Source of the DNA: Leishmania martiniquensis
Taxonomy: Eukaryota > Euglenozoa > Kinetoplastea > Trypanosomatida > Trypanosomatidae
Direction: 5' to 3'
Length of the DNA stretch: 64,000 nucleotides
Assembly: GCF_017916325.1 (NCBI RefSeq)
Contig: NC_090161.1
Coordinates: 645,001-709,000 of the forward strand
Below, in pieces: positions 1 through 8,900 of the stretch (position 1 is the stretch's first letter; each line of letters opens with the position of its first letter). A model generated the notes under the pieces. The model was not told the DNA's origin and did no database searches. It saw only the letters and a program-made list of their open reading frames with translations. The translations under genes were made by a program, and so were the position numbers.

Positions 1-305
1 GTGCGCTGCGCGAGTCCACCTTCCTCCCAGCCGCGCGTGGTGCCGGCTGCGGCTGCGCACTGCTGTGTGCGTGTGTGTGGCTTGAAGGGTGGCCGAGATG
101 CGGCCGCGCGTGTGCGAGTGTGGATGTGAACCAGGAGTAGCACCGTTGCGGAACACGGCCCATTGATCTATCGGCGGACTTGCTCCTGGGAGACGTGCGC
201 TGCTGTTCCACGAGGGGCGCTGGTCGGAAGAGTTGGAGGAAGAGGCGTGCAGTGTCATGGCGGGGGGGTCGTGGTGAGGTTTCCTTTTTCAATGGAGTCT
301 GTGTC
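1..305. other. Intergenic / untranslated sequence at left edge
   Basis: GT-rich sequence with alternating tgtgtg runs. No ATG-started coding region is supported here. It is probably the 3' untranslated region of a gene outside the window, or the 5' leader of the small ORF that follows. Confidence 0.5.
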
Positions 306-593
306 ATGGCGCTGAGGTGGCTTGAAAGGAGGTCAAAGTATGAGGCGGCCTTCAATGAATGCAGTGGGTGCGAGTCATACCACCTGCAGTTCCGTAAGCG
401 GCGGCCTGAGTACGTGAGGTTGTCCTGTGAGATGGATGCGTTGCGTGCGGCATGCCGTCGACGCTATCTCGACGTGCTGAACTTAAGTGGTTGGTCTGCG
501 GAGGAAGCTGCCGCTTTCAAGTCGGTGTCGGCTTTCCTGTCAATCCTGTTATCAACTTTCACGGATGCCAATGCTCGCTTGCCCTTTCTTTGA
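306..593 (+). CDS. Possible small hypothetical protein (95 aa), Cys-containing
   Basis: An ATG at 306 opens a 95-residue frame ending at TGA 591-593. The frame is open further upstream but only through a non-ATG start. The composition looks coding: mixed charged, aromatic and hydrophobic residues, and mostly G/C third codon positions, unlike the low-complexity UTR frames elsewhere. Visible features are an ECSGC pair, a basic FRKRRPEY stretch, and SCEMDALRAACRRRYLD, where two cysteines flank a short predicted helix. The C-x(8)-C spacing and the helix recall the second half of small twin-CX9C mitochondrial proteins such as CMC1, but a complete CX9C pair is absent, so that is only a resemblance. 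It lies about 250 bases upstream of the Eaf6-like gene on the same strand. No clear polypyrimidine/AG acceptor precedes it, so it may not be translated. Confidence 0.4.
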   Translation: MALRWLERRSKYEAAFNECSGCESYHLQFRKRRPEYVRLSCEMDALRAACRRRYLDVLNLSGWSAEEAAAFKSVSAFLSILLSTFTDANARLPFL

Positions 594-757
594 ATGCGGC
601 TCTGCCGCCTTACTGTCAATGGCGGCACCGCCGACACGCGTGTCCCTGTATGCCGCTACTCGACCGAAGGAAGCCGGCATCGGTTGGTCTCGCTGCAGCA
701 CCATAAGCGTTCACAAACTTCTAAAAATCGCTCTTGGGGCTCTGTAGAGCGCATCGT

Positions 758-792
758 GTTTTCTCCGGTGCGTTTGTTTTTTATTTTCTCAG
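758..792 (+). promoter_or_regulatory. Candidate trans-splice acceptor for the Eaf6-like gene
   Basis: A T-rich pyrimidine tract ends in TTTTCTCAG, with the AG at 791-792. That is 54 bases before the ATG at 847. In trypanosomatids a polypyrimidine tract followed by the first AG sets the spliced-leader addition site. The use of this AG is inferred. Confidence 0.55.
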
Positions 793-846
793 CTGTCATT
801 CGATCTTTGCCTAGCTGCGAGGGTAAGACACGGACGGCCAAGGGTG

Positions 847-1842
847 ATGAGCCGCCGCCAGCACGGCGGGGCCAAGTGCGCCAACGCGGAGGAGCAGCTG
901 CGTCAGGAGGCGGCCATCTTCTTATCCCCTGACGTGGAGCAGGAGCTGGCCGAAATTTTGCAGCGGCGTGAGTGCATTGAGAGGGATCTGCAACGTCTGG
1001 ATGCTGAGGTATACGAATTGGAGACCTCATTTCTGAAGCACTGCGTGTCGCATGGCGGCTCGATATTCGACGGATTCGGTCTGGAGCGTCATGAGAACGT
1101 GCACCGCAACCCTGTCACCGTCCTAACCCCACTGACGCCCTCATCGCCTTTGACGGGGGGTGATGGTAGTGCAGCGGCGCCACTTAACGTGGACACCGCT
1201 CTTGGCTCTACTCCAGGCTCTCCCTTGCTCTCCGCGATTGCCAACGGCGAGCACGCACGTACTTATCGCGTCCTCTCCAGCTGCTTTGGCATCAGTCGGG
1301 CTGAGGGACGAGGGGACGGCAGCGCAGGCGCAGGCCTGGGCGCCACCTCCCGCTCTCCCCCTTCGCCGCAAACGGGTGGTTGTGCTGCGCCGCACACCGC
1401 CGCTTCCACCGCTGTCTTTGAGGTCGGCAGCAAAGGCTCGACGGCAGCTGCGTTTCACTACCGCATTCACTTCTTCAGCCCCACCGAGCGCGTGTTCTCA
1501 GCGTGCTCTGTCGGCTCACTGAGCCGCGTGGAAATCGCCAAGTCCACACTCGCCGACTCGAGGGGTGCGTCAACCTCTTCGACGTGGTCGACGGCTGCCG
1601 CTGCTGCAGGGCGTCGTGGAGGCCTGCGCAAGCGCGGCCAACAAGAGAGTTGCGGGGAAAGAGTGGGAGGGGGCAGCCGTAGTGCTTCACCGTCCTCAAG
1701 TGCCTTCGTCAGGAAGCCCAACGCACCGCCGTCGCGGCGACATCAGCGATGCGCGAAGGAGGCAGAAGAAGATGCCGACGATGGCGGCGCGGCGGAGAAC
1801 GGTGGCGGCGACCGCCGCCGACGTCGTCGTCACGCCGAGTAG
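847..1842 (+). CDS. Eaf6-like (NuA4-type) histone acetyltransferase complex subunit
   Basis: The protein is 331 residues from the first ATG at 847 (the frame is open back to a GTG at 844). Residues about 30-80 form a charged coiled coil (VEQELAEILQRRECIERDL, then LDAEVYELETSFL) followed by GGSIFDGFG. This order of paired helices, an ETSYL-like segment and a G-x-I-x-x-G-F/G turn is the signature of the Eaf6 (NuA4, PF09340) family. Eaf6 is a small scaffold subunit of MYST-type acetyltransferase complexes in the nucleus. The remaining 250 residues are Ser/Ala/Gly-rich and end in a basic, NLS-like run (DRRRRRRHAE). Eaf6 proteins elsewhere are about 100-200 residues, so the tail is a lineage extension. 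A clear splice acceptor lies 54 bases upstream. The family call rests on the short N-terminal motif only. Confidence 0.68.
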   Translation: MSRRQHGGAKCANAEEQLRQEAAIFLSPDVEQELAEILQRRECIERDLQRLDAEVYELETSFLKHCVSHGGSIFDGFGLERHENVHRNPVTVLTPLTPSSPLTGGDGSAAAPLNVDTALGSTPGSPLLSAIANGEHARTYRVLSSCFGISRAEGRGDGSAGAGLGATSRSPPSPQTGGCAAPHTAASTAVFEVGSKGSTAAAFHYRIHFFSPTERVFSACSVGSLSRVEIAKSTLADSRGASTSSTWSTAAAAAGRRGGLRKRGQQESCGERVGGGSRSASPSSSAFVRKPNAPPSRRHQRCAKEAEEDADDGGAAENGGGDRRRRRRHAE

Positions 1843-2960
1843 TCGATCGGCCGCACCTTTGGTATCATGTGCTCATTCGGCATCCCGGTCTGGGGCGTGC
1901 GCGTGCGTGTGTGCGTGCTTTTGAGTGGGACCTCTTAGCGACTGTTGGGGGCGCTGGCTGCGGGCACGAAGGGCGAGCGCGACTCAGTGCGCTCGCCGCA
2001 AAGGCATTAGCGCACCACATTTGGCGAATCTGCGAAGTGCCCATGGCTGTGCGATGCTGTTTCTGTGCGAGATAAGTGTCTCTTCACGTCTCTGTTGCCG
2101 CGCCAGTTCGACTCCGTCGAACATCGATAAGGTTGGCGAATACTACGCTCGCACTCGAGCCAGGAAACATGCCCCCCCTTCCCTTCTATGCGCCTGCCGC
2201 CCATGGAGTATAGGCGCATGGAAGGGCATCAGTCTATCGTGGACATGGGTGCTGATTCGTCAGCGATACTGCGCCACACCACCAACCTTCGTGCATCGTC
2301 CCCTCTGCTCTCCCCTTCTTTGCTCTGCGTACATCATGCCGTCTGTCTCACGTGCGCACGCATACAACACACCTCTTGGCGTCCTTCTCGCCGCAATCCG
2401 GTCGCCTTCTTGCCTTCAAGCGCACGTTACGGTGGCATCTGCACTTAGCGCACACCTCTCTCGCCCTTCATAACCTCTCTCCTAATCCCCCCTCCCCCCT
2501 CTTCCCCTTCCTCCCTCCCCTTTTCACGCGCAACCGCCGAGAAATAGAGGTGGAGAGAAGGGCGTTTCAGGCGCGGAGACGCAACACACACATACACACA
2601 GACGGAGAGAGGGAGACACAGCCTTCTTGTGCAGTGGCAGGGGCGCATAAAAAGGACGCCCTTGTGGTGTGCACGAAAGGGCCATAGCAGGGATAACACA
2701 CGCACATATATATATAATACAAGCGGTATTCACTCAACGGTTAAGGAGAGCGGGACCGACTACTCCATCTTTTGTGTGCGCGTGTGCTTTTGTCGGCGTT
2801 CTGCATACCTCCCCCCTCCCCCCGCTCTCTTGTGTTTTATCTTCGACACCCTTTTCTCACCAGTGTCTTGAGCGGATCACACCGGCTTCTCAAGCAGCTG
2901 TCCCTGTCCCTTCGCGGAGGCGCACGTCTGGGAAAGCACTCCCGATACCCGAGCGGCGAG
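1843..2960. other. Intergenic region, Eaf6-like to UTP10
   Basis: 1.1 kb with no supported gene. It holds CT-rich tracts (2450-2525 and 2809-2860), CA runs near 2585, and a short TA run near 2706-2719. It should contain the polyadenylation region of the upstream gene and the splice acceptor of UTP10. Confidence 0.6.
2809..2863 (+). promoter_or_regulatory. Candidate trans-splice acceptor for UTP10
   Basis: A long C/T tract (cctcccccctcccccc, then further pyrimidines) ends at CACCAG, with the AG at 2862-2863. This is about 97 bases upstream of the ATG at 2961, a usual distance for a spliced-leader acceptor. The use of this AG is inferred. Confidence 0.5.
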
Positions 2961-5900
2961 ATGACGTCGCAGCTCGCGTCACAGCTGCAGCGGCTGCAGC
3001 AGCGCCAGGATGAGAGCGGCCACCGACTCGGCAAGTCATTTCTCTTTAACACGCAGGACGCACAAAACTTCTCGCGGGAGCAAATACATCAGCTGGCGCT
3101 AAATGGCTTGCAAACTCTGACAGCGATGGACAATCGATTTCACCCCTTTATCCAAGACCTCTTCGACGTCGCGCAGGTGCGCCGAGAGCGCTCTATGCTG
3201 ACGGCAACGGAGGACTCGGCGCTGCGCGTCCGACTTGAGCACTTTCTCACGCTCCTCAGTCCGAACCTTTTCCTCACTGCGGCACAGCAGGTCTTCGAGT
3301 TCCTGGTGCGTGTTTACGAGGTGCACGTCTACGATGTCCCGTCCGTGCTGCGTGCCTTTTTGCCGTACCACGACCACAACATCTTCGCCCGCGCGCTGCT
3401 ACTGCTCGACTTGCGCGACACCGGACTTGCCTTCCTCACCACCAACCAGCAGCGTGGTGCACCGCTACTGCGAGAGCATCTTGTGCTGGCGTGCGCCGAG
3501 AGTCGAAAGGCTGCAAGGCTGCTCTGCCTCACGGTTGCCATGCCGTTTCGGTACCACATCCGCCATCACGCCGCCAACGCCCTCTTCGCTAGCGTGGCAA
3601 CGCAGCTGGCGAAGCACAAGGACGCCGAGGCGCTCTGGCGAACGTTTCTGCCGTTTGTGCTCGAGCTGCTTTCTGGTGCCGTTTCCGGCGCGGAGGCCGG
3701 CACCGAAGCGTCGAAGCGCGCTCGGGAGAGCGACAACGCCCGCGGTGGCAGCAGCCGCGTATCAACGGAGTCTGTGGCCACTGCCCTCATCGTGCTGGCT
3801 GCTTGGTCAGCCCATGTGCGGTTCTCCAAAGCCATGCTGGTCACCGTATTGAAGCCGATCTTTCGCTACATCACGGCGGCGGCTCTCGCAGCAACCGGCC
3901 AAGGTCACCATGGCGGCGGCGCGTCCTACCTCCCGGTGTGCGACCTGCTTGCGCTGCTAGAGATCGTCTTTGCAACACAGCACCATGCCCTCGCTGACGT
4001 GTCCGTGACGCCGCTTCTGCAGACGCTCTTGACGTTGCCGTGGCGCGCCTTAGCTTCGCAGCTACCGTTCGCGGAGACGACGGAGGTCGTGTCAGGCCCC
4101 AACGGCGCGCCGACAACGTCACCGCGTCACAGCGTTCTCCTCGCCACGCTGCTGCAGACGGCGCTGGAGCGGCTGAGCAGCACCTCGGCCGTGCGCTTAC
4201 TGCCCTCTGACATCGTCGAATTCCTCACCTGTGCGGCAGAGGACTTGCCTCTCTCGAACTCGATGGCCACGCGCTACCTGCGCGTACTCATCACCGCCGA
4301 TGCTGGCGTCAGCTCGGCAGGCGCCGTGGATGAGGCGGGCGACAAATCGCTGTATGACCGCCTTGTAGCGGCGCTCCAGCGCCGCTACGCGATCGTCTTC
4401 GACGGCGTGCTCTCGGAGGTGCTGCTGCACCCCGATACGTCGAAGGCGGCCACCGCGTTTCTTGCCCATCACTTCCACGGCACCCGGTACAGCATGGTTG
4501 AGGTGCGGAGCGCGCTCTCCGGGGCTACCGAGTCGCTGCCTTTATTCGCTTGCTTGCTCCATCCCGTGGCGGAGGTGCGCGTGCTGGCTGCCAAAACGCT
4601 GCAGGGCATGACCATCGCGCAGCTTATGAGCGGCTCTTCCTCGGCCAGCGGCAGTGACCAGTCCCTCGTGGACCTGCTGGCGCACGTCATCGCTTATGAG
4701 CACAACTGCACGGCGGCCGCGGCTTTCGTGACCACCGCTGCAGCGGTGATCAAGCGTCTCGTAGCGCAGTGGTCGAACGAGGAGGCGGTAGAGCGCGAAG
4801 AGCTTGGCTGCCATGCTGCACGCCGGCTGGTGCGCTCCCTCTACTTCATGGCGATCGCGTGGTCGCCCTCGGCGGCCTCCACAGCGCCGGCAAGCGTGGC
4901 TAGACGAGCGGAGGCGCAGCGCAGCGTGGTGCTGCCGCTCGTTGCCACTCTCTTGCGGCCGGCTCTTCTGACGTGGACGAGAAGCGCCACCTCCACGACG
5001 TCGGCTGCGCAGGACTTTCGCACGTCCGTGCTATACTATGCGACTCTTCTGTATGCGCAGTGGGCAGGGCTGCCTGGGGATGCCCCGCAGGCACCAAGCG
5101 AGGCGGATACCCTGACTTCGCAGGTGGCGAGTGAACTGGCGACGACGTTAGAGGCCGGCTGTGGAAGCCCAGGCGCCCTCGTCCCACTTCTGCGCGCCGG
5201 CTCTGCATCGATGAATGGGCAGGTCAAGGCAGCAGCGACGAAGGGCAGCACTGGCGAGAGGGTGCGGCAAGGGGGTAACCGTCGCAGTTTCGCTGCAGCA
5301 GAGATCAACTCAGACGATGAAGGGCAGCGGCCTTCTCGGGCGGGTGGCGGCGACCGTAACGGCTGCCGTGCGATCGGCAGGCACGCTGCAAGCTTAACAA
5401 ACCTCCTTCAGTGCGATGCCCTACTTAGCGCCATTCGCGCCGAGGCGCAGGAGCGCCTTCCCGACGCCTTTGCCGCCGCACGCACGGCGGCGCGTGAGAC
5501 CGCTACAGCCTTCGCCAACGCTGCATCCGCTGAGGCTGAGGTGACTATCGCCCTCGCCGCCGCGCTACTGCCGAAGATAGCAACAGGCGAGCTCACAGAT
5601 GCAATCGAAACAGTCTCCGCGGCGGTGACGTTCCTGCTTGGCCGCGACGCGGCAATCGGTGCCGACGCCTCCGAGGACGCCACGGCCCGTAACGCCTCCT
5701 CCACTGCAGGCGCCACGGGTTACTTAGGGATAGTTTACGAAGCTTTACTGAAGAGCCACAGCGGGCGAAATGTTGCTGGGGTGGGCCGCGGAGCGGTGGA
5801 CGCGGCGACTTCAGCGCGTGCGCAACTGTATGAGGTCCCTCTCGTTGCGACGATTGGAGCCGTACTACATGCAGCGCTCGCGCGAGTGTTGGCGAGGGCA

Positions 5901-8900
5901 CCGATGGCAGCCACGGCTTCGGTGAGCTCCTCGGCGTCGCTTGTGGCGCGGCTGTGCCAAGGTCTTGGGTTCGTCGGAGCTGCACTGCCGAGTGTCACTG
6001 CACAGCCAGACGCCTTGGCGCCGGCCTATCTCGAGCTCATTAACGGCGCGACTGCCACCGCGACGAGCAGCGCCCCCGATGCTTGGGGCCAGATCGAGTG
6101 GTACGCTCTGGTCGCCGATGCTGTGTTTGGCCCAGCAGAACAGAGCGAGGCGAACGAATCCCTTTCTGTGAAGCCGAAGACTCTCGCTGCTCTGGCACTC
6201 GTGATCTTCCTCCCGCTCCGTGCGCCGTCGACGCAGCGCCTAGCGCAGCTGCGCACACTGCAGGACGCGGTGGTCACGGTCGGCGGTCAGCGCCGCGGCA
6301 CTCGCGGAGGCTCGAAGGGACTGACGGGGGCGGAAGCGATTATTGCCGCTGCCCTGCTACCGCAGAAAGGTGCGGCCTCGCCCGCGTCGTCCGCGTGCTC
6401 TGTAACAGCGCTCAGCTGCCTGATTGAGTGCATGGCGGTGGAGGAGCACCAGCATAAGCTGATCCCCAGCGCTGCCGCTCTCGTCTGCTTGCTTCTAGGA
6501 ATGCACAACGATGCAGACGGCGGCGCGCCGGTGTACGTTGTGCCGCCTGGATGGGCGCACCGTGTCATTCGCTATTTCTTCCGTGGCCACGGCGGTGGGC
6601 AGGCGCGTGCCGGCTCTTCCACTGCCGCGGCAGGATCCTCGTCTGCTGCCATGACACCACAGCAGGTGTGCCTGGCCGAGGCCATGCTGCCACGTATCGA
6701 GGGGATTTTGGCCCGCACCTCGAGCGCCGACGCGTCTTCTCCGTTGGCCCCGCTCCATGCCGTCACGGCGGACGAGGCGGACTTGGTCGACGCCGTTTGT
6801 GACCGCCTGTACCTCTGGGGGAAGGCGAGCGCGCAGGGTGATGCTATCGCCGAGAATGCCTCCGTGAGACTGATTGAGCTACTGCTGAAGCACCCGTACA
6901 TGCACGTGAGCCACGGCGGCGCTGCTCGGCCCGTCTACCGCTACGCGTTGATTGCTCTGACTGCCGGGCTGAGCTGCGGTTTAGAGGACCGCCAACCGCC
7001 GCAGTCGACCATATTCAAGGCGAGGAGACCGGCCTCTACGGCCGCGTCTCGCGGCGACGAGTACACCATGTCCGCGGAGTACCAGTGGCTGGTGGCGGCA
7101 CGGCTGCGGCCGGTTGTTTTGAGTGCGATAGACACCATTGGCTCTGATGTGGCTGTGGCGTGCATGGGAACGCTGGGCGGGTACGAGTGTTTCTTCCTGC
7201 CTCTTCTGGCCTCGGTGGAGAGCGTGATGACCTCCGCTGAGGGTCGTCCGTCAGTGGTACAGAAAGAAAAGGCCGCACGCAACCGCACATCGAAGGCGAT
7301 GGCAACTGGCGGTGAGGTCACAGGCGAAGCTGCCGCCCTATTGCTGAAGCGTTTGCGCGAGATGCTCGAGACCCTGGAGCCGTCTACCGACGCACCTCGT
7401 GGCGAGGAGGCGTCGACGAAGGGCAAGGGCGTAGCTCATTATGCAGCGGAGGCGGAGGAGGGGGGCACGGCATCTGAGTCAGCGGTGCGTTGGCGACCAC
7501 CGGCCTCTGCAGCCGTCGCGAACCCGCTAACGTTCGCGGAAGCACGGCGTGTGCTACGCCTCCCGTCTGCCTGCATCGCGGCCTCCGAAGGTGCCGGCAA
7601 GTGGACTCTTGGCACACTGAGCCACGAGAGCCTGCGCCTCCTCCGCGCAGTGCTTCGCGTGCTGCCTACCGTCGTCATCGACGACGATGAGGACGAGGAG
7701 AGCGTCTATGCTTTAGTGATGGAGGCCATGGAGTTGTACCCGCTTCAGGGGATGGAGGCGTTGCTGCGCGACGCGGCTTCGTCGGCAGCCACGGATGATG
7801 TGGCGATGCTGCCGCGCATTCAGCAGCTGCGCGTCGGTGCTCGTGGCTCGGTGCATGTCCAAGGACTGCTGCGGCTTGTGGAAGCCCTCGTGCAAATGTG
7901 CACAGATCAGGCTCAACTGCTGTCGGAGAAGGTGGCGGACGGCGCCCACCGCATCAAGAGCCGACTGCTGCGTGAGATGATGGTGCTAATGGCGCGCGTC
8001 CTCGTCGATGACAGCGCGGGGGGTGACCGTGCTGTGAGGGGCGAGGAGGCGCCGGCCACCTCTCCGCAGCGTATGGTGGCTGATGCGGACGCGGCGGAGC
8101 GGCGCCAAAGCGAACTGCACTTTCATGTGGACACGATAGCCGGGCTTCTGCGGGCGACAGCGCCGCTTTTGAGGGTGCCGAGCGGCGCTGCTGCGTGCAA
8201 GAGTGCCACCGAAAGCAGCGCGTATCTACACATACCGCTTGTCTCCCTCCTTGTAAAGCTGGAGCCGTTTGACAACACGGAGGTGCTCGGCTTCCGCAGC
8301 GCACGCGAGGTGTGCCAGGAGATCTTGCTGAGCTTCGACGTGCGCACGCAGGTGCAGTGCCTGGGACAGCTCATGCGCTTTGTAACGGACCCGGCGGCGC
8401 AGCTTAGCTCCGGCACGGACGCGGAGGAGGATATCGGGACGGTGGATGGCGCGGAGCAGCAGCGAGTGCAGCACCTCTTTCGCCGCATGGTGAAGCCGAA
8501 TCAGGTCATCAACCGCCAGGAGACCATCATGCACCTCATCAACCTGACGATGAAGTCTGACCTGTTCCTCGAGTCGTTCCTAGCCCTGCAGCGCCGCACC
8601 CGCGCCAACCAACCGAGACGTACTGCGGATAAGCGGTCTGAGAAGCAGCGCCGGAGGGCGAAGAGCGCCAAGGATGATGAAGTGGCCGAGAAAGAGAGTG
8701 ACGGCGACGAAGGCGGTGAGGAGCAGATCGATGGCGAGGTGCAGCGCGACGACGGCGGCTGCATGGAGCTGCTCGTGGGTGCGCTGGAGCTCTTTGCGCA
8801 CTACCACGATCTGTGCGAGACGACTCGCAGCAGTGCCGCATCGGAGGATGCGGAGGCGGTGGCCTACACGACTTTGCTGGAGCTGCTTGCCGGCAACACG

